A stretch of 64,000 nt of DNA, taken from positions 48,170 through 112,169 of the forward strand of contig CAMDCV010000008.1 of assembly GCA_945890645.1 (NCBI GenBank), given 5' to 3'. This DNA comes from Akkermansia muciniphila (lineage in GTDB: Bacteria; Verrucomicrobiota; Verrucomicrobiia; Verrucomicrobiales; Akkermansiaceae). The position numbers were made by a program, and so were the translations under genes. Positions 1 to 9,344 of this stretch are shown one piece after another. Each line of letters starts with the position of its first letter. The first letter of the stretch is position 1. The notes below the pieces were generated by a model that made no database searches, had not been told where the DNA came from, and saw only the letters and a list, made by a program, of their open reading frames with translations.

Positions 1-543
<543 letters not shown>

Positions 544-614
544 AATAGTAGTTTGTTTCGCTTGAGGCTGTGGTTGATGTGGTTGATGTGGGCTGCTGAA
601 CTGCAAGACAGGGA

Positions 615-689
<75 letters not shown>

Positions 690-757
690 AGCTTTCGCTG
701 CATGCCGTTCCCCAGAGGTGCCAGAAAACTGTCAGCCGCCCGGGAAAAGCGGGCGGG

Positions 758-785
758 AAATTAACAGTTAATTACGTTCTGTCAA
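758..785 (-). promoter_or_regulatory. Sigma70-type promoter for tRNA-Thr and tuf
   Basis: On the minus strand a perfect -35 box TTGACA (785-780) is followed after 16 bases by TAATTT (763-758). The region just downstream is GC-rich (CCCGCCCGC), as in stringently controlled promoters of translation genes. A 7-bp inverted repeat CCGCCCG/CGGGCGG (736-742 and 750-756) lies at the expected start site. The promoter boxes are seen directly; stringent control is inferred. Confidence 0.7.
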
Positions 786-873
786 AAAAAATATCACTTG
801 TTTCGGGTTTTTTTTCACAGTTGCTGCGTTTCTCTGACCCTTCAGTGCCATTTCATTTTCACACCCCTTGCGC

Positions 874-1740
874 ATGACAAAAGTTTTCCGTGCAAAAACC
901 ATTACAATTCCGCTAACTGCGCCTGTGAAATTCGCCATTTGCAACGAAACTTTCGGTTCGATTCCTCTCGCTGAGGCCGCTCGGATTGCCCGCGATTGCG
1001 ATTACACAGGATTGGAAATAGCTCCGTTTACACTGGCAGAGGAGCCATCGACGATTTCCCTATCAAAAGCGAAGCAATGGGGTGACGAAGTACGCGACGA
1101 GGGAGTGGAGGTAGTGGGCTTGCATTGGCTCTTGGTGAAACCTCTGGGATTGCACCTAACTACCCCCGATGACGCGATCCGCCAAAAGACGCTCGATTTC
1201 AGTCGTCACCTCGCCGATGTCTGCCACGCCTTGGGTGGCACGATTATGGTGTGGGGCTCGCCGAAACAGCGAAACATTGAAACCGATTGGGACCGCAACG
1301 ATGCCGCAAAACGTGCGGCCGAGCTTTTCCGCGCCGTCGCGGAACATTGCGAACCGTTAGGGGTGACGCTAGCACTGGAACCACTCGGTGCGGTGGAAAC
1401 AAATTTTCTCACGAGTGCAGCGGAAACGATAGAACTCATCAAGCAAGTCGATCATGCGCACTGCCGTCTTCATCTCGATGTGAAAGCGATGAGCTATGAA
1501 AGCATACCCATCGCCGAGGTAATCCGTCGCAGCCAAACGCACACCGTTCATTTCCATGCGAACGATCCGAACCTGCGCGGACCAGGAATGGGTGAGGTGT
1601 TATATGAGCCCATCGTCAAAGCCCTTCGCGAGACTGATTACAAGGGTTGGGTGAGTGTGGAAGTTTTTGACTACTCCCCTACCCCCGAAGCGATTGCACG
1701 GGAATCACGCGAAAACTTGCGGCGTTTCTTTGGTAGCTAA
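874..1740 (+). CDS. Sugar phosphate isomerase/epimerase, TIM-barrel
   Basis: This 288-residue protein belongs to the xylose-isomerase-like TIM-barrel family (AP endonuclease 2 superfamily). The expected metal-binding carboxylates and histidines are visible as [24 protein letters not shown] and WVSVEVFDY near the C terminus. The substrate is unknown, since members act on keto-sugars, inositols or hydroxypyruvate. ATG at 874 is taken as the start; a TTG at 868 and a GTG at 925 (giving [10 protein letters not shown]) are also possible, and none has a clear Shine-Dalgarno. It is transcribed away from tRNA-Thr and converges on the helicase gene, with about 20 bases between the two stops. Confidence 0.8.
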   Translation: MTKVFRAKTITIPLTAPVKFAICNETFGSIPLAEAARIARDCDYTGLEIAPFTLAEEPSTISLSKAKQWGDEVRDEGVEVVGLHWLLVKPLGLHLTTPDDAIRQKTLDFSRHLADVCHALGGTIMVWGSPKQRNIETDWDRNDAAKRAAELFRAVAEHCEPLGVTLALEPLGAVETNFLTSAAETIELIKQVDHAHCRLHLDVKAMSYESIPIAEVIRRSQTHTVHFHANDPNLRGPGMGEVLYEPIVKALRETDYKGWVSVEVFDYSPTPEAIARESRENLRRFFGS

Positions 1741-1760
1741 TCAGTGAGCACCGCCACGGA

Positions 1761-3800
1761 TCAAAAAGGCGCATCTTCATCGCTCCAGTGATTTCCCACT
1801 TGCCACTCCTCCACCATCGATGCCGGAAAATCATTCAGGAAACGTGAGGGCTGCTGCATGATGTCGCCGCTGTAGGACTTCGGGTTGATCATCGGATAGA
1901 GCATGTAAAGTTGGTCCTTGGCGCGCGTGATCGCGACATAGAACAAACGCCGTTCTTCTTCCAGCATAGCATTGTCATCGGACTCCAGCACACGACCATT
2001 GGGAAATTGTCCTTCCGCGAGCCAGATCAGAAACACCACCTTCCACTCGAGTCCTTTTGATTGATGGATCGAGGAAAGCGTGACCTTCGCCTGCTCTTCT
2101 TGCTCCTGCGGAGCATTGGGATCAACATCGGTATTGCTGAGCAGCGACATCTGCTCAAGAAACAATTGGATATCATCAAATCCATTGGCAAATTCCATCA
2201 GCTTTTCGATGTCACTGCGGCGCGATTCGTAGTTGTCGAATGTCGCTTGCAGATAGTCATCGTACATTCCCTCCAGCACGCTGTAAATCATGTCAGCAGG
2301 TCGAGCAAAGCCATCGCCCCTCAGCGTTTCATCGAGGATGTAGCCAACCTGTTGCCAATCGGCTTCGGCTTTTTTGGGTGGTTTGATTTCAGCAAAGAGT
2401 GCGGAGAATTTTTCGGGCGGGTGTTCTTTTTCCGCCCATCCGGTTTTCCACCAGGCATTCCACATTTTCACCGAGGAAGTGCCCCCGATGCCCGGCAGTA
2501 ATTCAACCATACGCTTGAATGCCACCTCATCGCGACGGTTCGTCACGAAACGCAAGAACGCGCTAATGTCTTTGATATGTGCTTGCTCGAAAAACCGCAG
2601 TCCGCTGGTGATCGCAAAGGGGATGCCACGCAGAGTCAGCTCCATTTGTACTTCCAGACTTTGGAAATGCGCCCGATACAAAATGGCGATTTCTTCCAAG
2701 CCAATGCCCTCATCCTGCAATTCAAGAATTCGCTGTCCCACGAAAGCCGCCTGCATCGTCGGGTCTTCCACCACCACCATCGCGGGCTTCATCACGCCAC
2801 CCGTACGCTCCGCGCGAAGGTTTTTATCGAAGCGCTCGGTGTTCGCTCGAATCGCTTGGTTCGATAGATCGAGAATCTCCGGCACACTACGGTAGTTTGT
2901 TTCGATAGCGTAAGTGCGACACGCACGCTCTTGTTGCGGAAACGCGAGGATGTTTTTCATATTCGCGCCGCGCCAGGAATAGATCGACTGCGCGTCATCG
3001 CCCACGACCATGAGACTGTTTTTATCACCTTCTAGCAACTCAATCAATGCGCACTGCACTTGGTTCGTATCTTGAAATTCATCGACAAGAATATGACGGA
3101 ATTTTTTCCGATAGAGTGCTAGCAGATCCTCGCGGTTTCGCAATAATTCGACGGTCTTCACTAAAAGGTCATCGAAGTCCATGCAGTTCGTCTGCTGTTT
3201 TTTCGCGATGTAGGCCACACGCACAGCTTCGATTTCCTCGAACCACTCTTCAAAGTAGTCGTATCGCTCGGCGATGATGTCTTCCAATGACTGGCCGGTG
3301 TTTACCACTAAGCTAAACACTGATGCCAGCACGTCTGCTTTCGGAAAACGCTTTTTATCCTCCTTCGAATCGCGCTTGCCGATGATGGATTGGATCATGG
3401 ATTTTTGATCATCGCGGTCGAGGATCGTGAGAGAACGCGTGTAACCAATCTCTTCGGCATGTCGGCGGAGAATACGACTACCGATCGAGTGGAAAGTGCC
3501 CGCCCACAGATCTGAAGTATCTTGAGTGACTAGATCGCGCACACGACCAATCATCTCGCGGGCGGCTTTGTTCGTGAATGTCAGTAACAAGATGTTGCGC
3601 GCCTCTACTCCTTGATCGAGCAACCAAGCAACACGATACGTGAGAGTGCGGGTTTTTCCCGAACCAGCGCCTGCAATCACAAGTGCCCGACCTTCAGGCG
3701 AACTCACCGCGGCGTATTGCTCGTCATTTAGCTCCTTGCGATAGTCGATGCCCGACGCATGAGTCGCGGCTTTGCGGTGGATTTGATACTCGCGTGCCAT
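1761..3800 (-). CDS. UvrD/PcrA/Rep-family ATP-dependent DNA helicase
   Basis: A superfamily 1A 3'-to-5' DNA helicase of 679 residues, full length for the family. Motifs in order are the Q-motif region LNDEQYAAV, Walker A GAGSGKTRTL, VDEFQDTNQVQ (motif II), GDDAQSIYSWRGA (motif III), ETNYRS (motif IV), IHQSKGLEWKVVFL (motif V) and YVAITRAKDQLY (motif VI). It would act in repair or in clearing blocked forks. The start ATG at 3800 is only five bases after the stop of the symporter gene upstream, so the two are probably co-transcribed although unrelated in function. Assignment among PcrA, UvrD and Rep cannot be settled from motifs alone. Confidence 0.93.
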   Translation of the reverse strand: MAREYQIHRKAATHASGIDYRKELNDEQYAAVSSPEGRALVIAGAGSGKTRTLTYRVAWLLDQGVEARNILLLTFTNKAAREMIGRVRDLVTQDTSDLWAGTFHSIGSRILRRHAEEIGYTRSLTILDRDDQKSMIQSIIGKRDSKEDKKRFPKADVLASVFSLVVNTGQSLEDIIAERYDYFEEWFEEIEAVRVAYIAKKQQTNCMDFDDLLVKTVELLRNREDLLALYRKKFRHILVDEFQDTNQVQCALIELLEGDKNSLMVVGDDAQSIYSWRGANMKNILAFPQQERACRTYAIETNYRSVPEILDLSNQAIRANTERFDKNLRAERTGGVMKPAMVVVEDPTMQAAFVGQRILELQDEGIGLEEIAILYRAHFQSLEVQMELTLRGIPFAITSGLRFFEQAHIKDISAFLRFVTNRRDEVAFKRMVELLPGIGGTSSVKMWNAWWKTGWAEKEHPPEKFSALFAEIKPPKKAEADWQQVGYILDETLRGDGFARPADMIYSVLEGMYDDYLQATFDNYESRRSDIEKLMEFANGFDDIQLFLEQMSLLSNTDVDPNAPQEQEEQAKVTLSSIHQSKGLEWKVVFLIWLAEGQFPNGRVLESDDNAMLEEERRLFYVAITRAKDQLYMLYPMINPKSYSGDIMQQPSRFLNDFPASMVEEWQVGNHWSDEDAPF

Positions 3801-3805
3801 GTCGA

Positions 3806-5452
3806 TTACGAGTGATGCTCACGATCCAAAGCATCGGCCTCTTCCACCGTCGCGCCGTCATCCACGCGCTTCGAGAACGAAATGAAACGCGCCAACTCCG
3901 AACGCACGATGGGGAGCAGCAAATAAACGCCAATCAAATTCGGAATGCTCATCGCAAACAACGAAGCATCAGAAAAATCCGTGGCATTGGCCATCGATGC
4001 CGAAGAACCCACGACGATAATGAGGCAGAAAATCACTTTATAAATCCATGCCGTGATCAGCTTTTTACCGAACAAATATTGCCAGGCCTGCAAGCCGTAG
4101 TAACTCCACGTGATCAAGGTCGAGAACGCAAATGCAAACACACAGAAGAACAAAACATACTTGAACGAACTATGGATCGTCTCAAAAGCAGCCGAGGTCA
4201 TCGCGATGCCCTCCTTGAAGCCCGTTCCTGCCGCGCCTAAAACATAGGAATGACCATTGATGCTGTAGTTTGCTGTATTGCCTTCAAAATTCATCGTAAC
4301 GCACAGCACGAGAGAAGTCATGGTGCAAATCACCACCGTATCAAGAAAGGGCTCCAGCAGTGCAACAACACCTTCCGAAGCAGGACGACGAGTTTTTGCT
4401 GCAGCGTGGGCGATGGGAGCGGAGCCGATACCCGCCTCGTTCGAGAAAGTAGCTCGACGCATCCCCCAGATGAAGGCAGCCACTAGACCACCCGTGATTG
4501 CCGCACGCGGTTGAAACGCCTCTGCCATGATCATCTGGATTGCTGGGATGATATGTGAGGCATTTACGATCAATACCAACAATGCACTCAACACATAGAT
4601 GCCGCACATTAATGGCACAAGCTTGTCCGTGACCTTAGCAATGCCCTTAATGCCACCGATGATCACCAATGCCGTCATGAATGCCATGATCATACCAAAA
4701 ACCCATTGGTTCTGGGAAAAGAACGAATCTGCACCACCCGTAATGTTAATCAACTGCGAGGTGACTTGATTCACTTGAAAAATGTTGCCACCACCAAACG
4801 AGGCAAACACACAGAACACCGCAAAGAAAAATGCAAGAATCATTCCTAACGGCTTCATCCCCCGCTCACTGAGACCACGACGCAAATAATACATGGGTCC
4901 ACCATGCACCCGACCTTCCGTATCAAAGATGCGGTATTTCACCCCCAAGGTACATTCCGCAAACTTCGTAGACATACCTAAGAATCCACTCAAGAACAAC
5001 CAGAACGCCACACCGGGACCACCGCTGTGAATGCCGATCGCCACACCCGCGATGTTGCCCAAACCAACCGTTCCAGAGACCGCTGCCGTTAAGGCCTGAA
5101 AGTGCGTCACTGAACCTGGGTCACTCTCCAAACTATATTTGCCCCGCACCGTGCGCATCGCCAAGCCAAAGGCGCGGATGTTGATGAACTTGAACACCAA
5201 CGTTAGAATCACCCCCGCAGCGGCAAGCCAGAACACGACCAGCAACGCATCAAAATTTCCGATCTTAACGGAATGAAAAATCGTACTCACAAACGGACCC
5301 GTCGCCTTACCAAATAATTCGTCGATTTTCTGATCGAGCGTTTTCTCGACCACTGGCGCGGCCTCCTGAGCAAAGCTACTGCCGATGCTGAGGAAAAACA
5401 TCATCACTCCCATCAACCAACCGGTCACGATACGATCCATTTTGCGTTCCAT
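3806..5452 (-). CDS. Sodium:alanine/glycine symporter, AGCS family
   Basis: A multi-pass inner-membrane transporter that imports alanine or glycine with Na+. The 548-residue protein has a hydrophobic N-terminal segment followed by about ten membrane spans. Family signatures include GTVGLGNIAGVAIGIHSGGPG, GMSTKFAECTLGVKYR, GGPMYYLRRG and FSNEAGIGSAPIAHAAA. The open frame extends upstream to 5551, but that extension is cysteine-rich and unlike the family, so ATG 5452 (MERKMDR) is preferred. It precedes the helicase gene by five bases. No glycine riboswitch was recognised in the short upstream gap. Confidence 0.92.
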   Translation of the reverse strand: MERKMDRIVTGWLMGVMMFFLSIGSSFAQEAAPVVEKTLDQKIDELFGKATGPFVSTIFHSVKIGNFDALLVVFWLAAAGVILTLVFKFINIRAFGLAMRTVRGKYSLESDPGSVTHFQALTAAVSGTVGLGNIAGVAIGIHSGGPGVAFWLFLSGFLGMSTKFAECTLGVKYRIFDTEGRVHGGPMYYLRRGLSERGMKPLGMILAFFFAVFCVFASFGGGNIFQVNQVTSQLINITGGADSFFSQNQWVFGMIMAFMTALVIIGGIKGIAKVTDKLVPLMCGIYVLSALLVLIVNASHIIPAIQMIMAEAFQPRAAITGGLVAAFIWGMRRATFSNEAGIGSAPIAHAAAKTRRPASEGVVALLEPFLDTVVICTMTSLVLCVTMNFEGNTANYSINGHSYVLGAAGTGFKEGIAMTSAAFETIHSSFKYVLFFCVFAFAFSTLITWSYYGLQAWQYLFGKKLITAWIYKVIFCLIIVVGSSASMANATDFSDASLFAMSIPNLIGVYLLLPIVRSELARFISFSKRVDDGATVEEADALDREHHS

Positions 5453-5543
5453 ACTCACGCAAACTGACAAAGGATACGCGCTGACACAAGCACGAAAGAG
5501 GCATGTGCGACATTCATCGACTTTGATCGGACGACTCCCCTCT

Positions 5544-6830
5544 TTACGCAAAAATCGCGTTCACTGGTTTACCTTTGTTGCCGATGGTGAACGGACGCCC
5601 GCTCGGACTCACGACCGCTTTTTCGATCGGCAAGCCACAGGCCTGCGCAATCGTCGCATGCAGATCGCCGACCGACACTGGATCTTTGGCAACTTCGCCA
5701 CCCGCGGCATCGCTGGCGCCGTGGACAAAGCCACGTTTCGCACCACCGCCGGCCAGCACACAGGAAAACACCAAGGGGTGGTGACCGCGACCACTACCAT
5801 CGAAGCTGGGTTTACGCCCGAATTCCGTTGCTACGACTACCATAGTACTATCAAGCATGCCACGCGAATCGAGGTCGCTGATCAGTGCGGCAAATGCAGC
5901 ATCAAATTCGGCCCCGCGATCTTCCATGCCGCCTTCAATGTCTTTGTGCATGTCCCAACCGCCACTTTCCACTTCGACATAGCGCACGCCACCTTCGACC
6001 AAACGCCGCGCGAGCAGGCAGCCTTGACCGAATTTATTACGACCATATTTTTCACGAAGATCTGCCGCTTCATTTTCGAGATCGAAACACTGCAAGTCCT
6101 TGCCCTTCATGAGGCGAAGAGTGCTTTCATAAAAATCGTTATAGGCGGCGATGCTTGGGTCATTGACGACCTCACTGAACTTGCCATCCATTTGGCTCAA
6201 CAACGAGAGCCGCTTTTGCATCACGGTCGAATCCGCTTTGGCAATCGCATGTTGCAACCCTTCATCGGGATCGAGAATCGGCAATGGACTCATGGTGGCT
6301 GGAAAAAATCCGTTGCCATGATTGGCGGGACGATTCACACAAACACTGCTCGGCAAGGTGGCGTGACTCGCACCAAGATAATTTTGCGCCCACGCGCCGA
6401 AGGTCGGATGCACGATGGTGCCACGTTTTTCAAATCCGGTGCGCATCAAATAGCGCGCTTGTTCATGCACCCCGACTTTGGCCGTCATGCTGCGGATCAC
6501 TGAAATTTTATCGGCGATTTTTGCCGTCTGCGGAAGAAACGAAGAGACCTGAAAGTCCGCCTTTGTGCTCACCGCCGAGCCCGGTCCTTTCGATGCTCCC
6601 GTCTTGGGATCAAAGCTATCAATCTGGCTCAGTCCCCCCGAGAGTTGCAGCATGATCACCGCTTTGGCTTTGCCAAATCCCGGCTTGCCTTGCGGAGCGG
6701 GAGCCGTTTCTGCCCCGAAACTTTGCGCGGAAAAGTACGGCAGCACCGTGAGGCCGAAGGCGGACTTCGCCATACGTTCGACAAACAGTCGGCGCGTCAC
6801 TTCGTTCAATTTGTTGTGGTCGGATTTCAT
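5544..6830 (-). CDS. DUF1501 family secreted protein (sulfatase-like fold)
   Basis: A 428-residue DUF1501 protein, a family abundant in Planctomycetes and Verrucomicrobia and distantly related to alkaline-phosphatase-like enzymes. The N terminus carries a twin-arginine type signal (TRRLFVERMAKSAFG then a hydrophobic stretch). Typical family segments are MLQLSGGLSQIDSFDPK, GGVRYVEVESGGWDMHKD, VVVATEFGRKPSFDGSGRGHHP and SVGDLHATIAQACGL. ATG at 6830 is chosen because the longer frame to 6896 overlaps the upstream partner's end. It follows the DUF1549/DUF1553 gene by 23 bases, the classic two-gene arrangement. The biochemical role is not established. Confidence 0.9.
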   Translation of the reverse strand: MKSDHNKLNEVTRRLFVERMAKSAFGLTVLPYFSAQSFGAETAPAPQGKPGFGKAKAVIMLQLSGGLSQIDSFDPKTGASKGPGSAVSTKADFQVSSFLPQTAKIADKISVIRSMTAKVGVHEQARYLMRTGFEKRGTIVHPTFGAWAQNYLGASHATLPSSVCVNRPANHGNGFFPATMSPLPILDPDEGLQHAIAKADSTVMQKRLSLLSQMDGKFSEVVNDPSIAAYNDFYESTLRLMKGKDLQCFDLENEAADLREKYGRNKFGQGCLLARRLVEGGVRYVEVESGGWDMHKDIEGGMEDRGAEFDAAFAALISDLDSRGMLDSTMVVVATEFGRKPSFDGSGRGHHPLVFSCVLAGGGAKRGFVHGASDAAGGEVAKDPVSVGDLHATIAQACGLPIEKAVVSPSGRPFTIGNKGKPVNAIFA

Positions 6831-6853
6831 AATCGCTGTGGCAGTAAAATTTG

Positions 6854-8989
6854 TTAGGGAAGGAAAAGGAATTCGCGAGAATTGAGCAATACCCAAGCGA
6901 TATCTTCGAGGCGCAGACCCTCTTTAAGGGCGGCTAGGGATTTTGTTGATTCATCAGAATTCGGCTTGCGGCTGAGGAAGCTGATGTAGAGGGAGTTGAC
7001 TTGATCCATGGGAGTTTCCTGTTCTTTGGCAGAACGAATCGCGAGCGAGTACTGAGCGACCATGTCCTGCACGGGGCCATTCATGAGCTGCAGCATCTGC
7101 GGCACACTGCCATCGGTGGTGTTGCTGTCAGCTACCATGCGATCGCTTTGACCAAACAATCGCAGAAAGTGATTTTCCGGAGCGGGTTGTTGGATTTCAC
7201 TGGCGCGGGCAAGTAATAAACCGGAACGAAACTCAGGCCTGCCGCCTTCATAAAATGAAGCAATACCGCGTGGATTGGCGTTTTGTTTTTTGCCGCCTCC
7301 ACCTTTGATTTTCACACCATCTTTTTGTAACTCTGCGACTACAGCCTTCACTTTTTCGACAGTCATTTCATTTTCATCAATGGCGGAATTTCGCATGTCA
7401 TCACCACGGCGCAGTAACAAATGATCGCCCGCGTCCCCTGTCACCAGACAGACAATCGAGTCCCAAGCCTGTTCGGCACTCATGCGACGAATCACGGGTC
7501 CTGGGAATCGATAGGTTTGAGTATCTTCGGGGATTTGACTCGCTTGACGCTGATACGCTGCGGTGTGAAACAGGATGCGCTGGAATTCGCGCAGATCAAA
7601 TTTCGCTTGTTTCATGTAGGTCGTCAGCTGAGCTAACAACTCCGGATTGCTGGCGAGAGCTGGATCGTCGATATCCCACACTGGTTCTTGCACGGCGAGA
7701 CCGAAGACTTTTTTCCACAAACGATTGGCGATCGCCGTGGCGAAACGCGGATTCTCCGGATGCACCATCCAATCGGCGAATTGATTGCGAAGCTGCGCGG
7801 CATTTTTTTGCTCTGCGACTTCGTAGGACAAATTGTCTTTTTTGGTATCGTCCCAACGGATCAGCGCGGGTACGGTCAATTCACCAGGTTTGGCGTCTTT
7901 GTATTTGTAATCTTCAGGAAACTTCAAGCGATTCTGCGGCAAATCCACCAAGTTGTAGGCATTGGCGGTGAGCACCTGTGCGGCTACAAGTTTGCCTACA
8001 CCTGCGAGTTCCTCGGATTTAATCAGGCGACGGGCTTTCCGAAAGACATCTTCATGATAGCCATCGGTCGCCCCAAAAAACGCCGCCATGCTATAGAAAT
8101 CATGCTGTGTCCAATTCGCAAAGGGATGATCATGGCATTGCGCGCAGGAGACATTCGCTCCGAGGAATGTCGTCAACAAATTCGAAACACCATCAAGTGG
8201 CATCTGTGCATCACGCAGGAGAAAACCCGCCGCGCCGTTTTGGTTGAGCTTGCCATCGGCGGTCAGCATGTCGCGCACCATCGCATTCCACGGTACGTTC
8301 ATCGCGATTTGATCCTTGAGCCAGTCTTCGTAAAGAAAAGCGCGTGCGCCTTTGCCGTAGTCGTCTTTCACCCGCAGCATGTCGGCCAACCAATTATACA
8401 TCTGCATGGTGTAGCCGGGAGAATTCAATAAGGCATTGATCAAGTTCGAGCGCTTCTGCGGCGACGTGTCCTTTAAAAACGCCTGCGCTTCTTGTTCAGT
8501 AGGAATGCGTCCAATCGTATCGAGATAAATGCGTCGCAGAAAAATGCTATCTGAGATGGTCGGATTCGCAGCGGTATTGCTGGTTTTGAGCGCCAAGTTA
8601 ACGGATTCATCCAAGCGCGCGGCGGCCTGATTGATCACTTCTTGCGCCAAGGGAGGCCGCGGCTGAGCGAGTTTACAGGCTTGCGCAAAAGCTTGATCGG
8701 CAGCGCTCAGACGCGCGATGGGAAAGCGTGCCAGAACTTGGTCCTTTTTCTCTACGGTCACGATGCCATTTTCCAGAGCCCGGAATTTCGCCTCCAGTTT
8801 CTCGCCACCCGAGGCTGTCCACGTATGCCAAGAAAAATTAGCCGAAGGTGTGGGATCAGCGGGCAATGCGGCTGTCTCGGTTGGTGCATTGGCACGCCCT
8901 TTGCCCTTTTTCTTACCAATAGGAGCCGCCACTACTGCCATAGTGCTCAACGCGGAAAGTGTGACGAATAGGAAAAAAGTGCGTTTCAT
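6854..8989 (-). CDS. DUF1549/DUF1553 secreted protein with SHD1-like N-terminal module
   Basis: A 711-residue secreted protein beginning MKRTFFLFVTLSALSTMA with a signal peptide. Residues about 55-110 resemble the SHD1 module (W..SGG.KLEAKFRALENG, then ..RLSAADQAFA). DUF1549 follows (FLRRIYLDTIGRIPTEQEAQ, NVSCAQCHDHPFANWTQHDFY, whose CxxCH could bind haem), and DUF1553 fills the C-terminal half (NPRFATAIANRLWKKVFG, RRMSAEQAWDSIV, LFGQSDRMVADSNTTDGSVPQ). These proteins are typically encoded beside DUF1501 proteins, as here. A role in degrading complex organic matter has been suggested for the family but is unproven. ATG 8989 gives the clean signal peptide. Confidence 0.9.
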   Translation of the reverse strand: MKRTFFLFVTLSALSTMAVVAAPIGKKKGKGRANAPTETAALPADPTPSANFSWHTWTASGGEKLEAKFRALENGIVTVEKKDQVLARFPIARLSAADQAFAQACKLAQPRPPLAQEVINQAAARLDESVNLALKTSNTAANPTISDSIFLRRIYLDTIGRIPTEQEAQAFLKDTSPQKRSNLINALLNSPGYTMQMYNWLADMLRVKDDYGKGARAFLYEDWLKDQIAMNVPWNAMVRDMLTADGKLNQNGAAGFLLRDAQMPLDGVSNLLTTFLGANVSCAQCHDHPFANWTQHDFYSMAAFFGATDGYHEDVFRKARRLIKSEELAGVGKLVAAQVLTANAYNLVDLPQNRLKFPEDYKYKDAKPGELTVPALIRWDDTKKDNLSYEVAEQKNAAQLRNQFADWMVHPENPRFATAIANRLWKKVFGLAVQEPVWDIDDPALASNPELLAQLTTYMKQAKFDLREFQRILFHTAAYQRQASQIPEDTQTYRFPGPVIRRMSAEQAWDSIVCLVTGDAGDHLLLRRGDDMRNSAIDENEMTVEKVKAVVAELQKDGVKIKGGGGKKQNANPRGIASFYEGGRPEFRSGLLLARASEIQQPAPENHFLRLFGQSDRMVADSNTTDGSVPQMLQLMNGPVQDMVAQYSLAIRSAKEQETPMDQVNSLYISFLSRKPNSDESTKSLAALKEGLRLEDIAWVLLNSREFLFLP

Positions 8990-9091
8990 AATATGATTCA
9001 ACAGCATGAAACTGCATCTAATCAGAATAGTTGCGGAAGGGAATCAGAATTTTCCGAATTCCTGTTGAAGACCTTGGCCTCTTCTTTCCCT

Positions 9092-9249
9092 ATGATAGCT
9101 GGGGTGGCTCTCGATTGGCAGGCGCCAGACGCTTCCTTCTACCTAGACATAAGGGGGCTTCGATTTACTGAAATAACCTTATGACCAAGCGTGCTTCACT
9201 AGGGCGCTTTCGCGAGAACCTGATTCGCTCTAAAAATGCCCCCCCCTGA
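9092..9249 (+). other. Pair of possible coupled mini-ORFs (30 and 22 codons)
   Basis: ATG 9092 opens a 30-codon frame (starts MIAGVALDWQ, ends TGA 9182-9184). Its stop overlaps, as ATGA, the start of a 22-codon basic peptide at 9181 (MTKRASLGRFRENLIRS...). The first ATG is preceded by TTTCCCT, the same leader seen before two real genes in this window. Neither peptide is recognised. The ATGA overlap suggests coupling, but chance is a serious alternative at this size. Confidence 0.2.
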
Positions 9250-9288
9250 GACGTCGGGGCAACCCCACGAAAAAAAATATAAAAAAAA

Positions 9289-9315
9289 TTGACAAGTTCA
9301 TAGTACAGGTATAGC
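9289..9315 (+). promoter_or_regulatory. Likely promoter of the PEP-CTERM gene
   Basis: A perfect -35 TTGACA (9289-9294) follows an A/T-rich tract. The best -10 is TATAGC at 9310-9315 with a short 15-base spacer. It lies about 30 bases ahead of the TTG start at 9345. Confidence 0.4.
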
Positions 9316-9344
9316 CGAACCGCGCCTATTCTTAAGTACAGACT

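Larger units (their letters stand above)
8990..9344. other. 355-bp divergent intergenic region
   Basis: This gap separates the minus-strand DUF1549 gene from the plus-strand PEP-CTERM gene. It holds two overlapping mini-ORFs (9092-9249), a run of C residues at 9239-9246, an A/T-rich tract at 9271-9290 and a TTGACA box at 9289. No RNA gene was recognised. Confidence 0.5.

Noticed and set aside
5453..5543. Glycine riboswitch ahead of the alanine/glycine symporter
   Set aside because: The gap is only 91 bases and lacks the paired glycine aptamer core motifs.
5385..6503. 372-codon open frame opposite the DUF1501 gene
   Set aside because: Shadow of the DUF1501 coding strand; no recognisable domain and it also runs across an intergenic gap and into the symporter gene.
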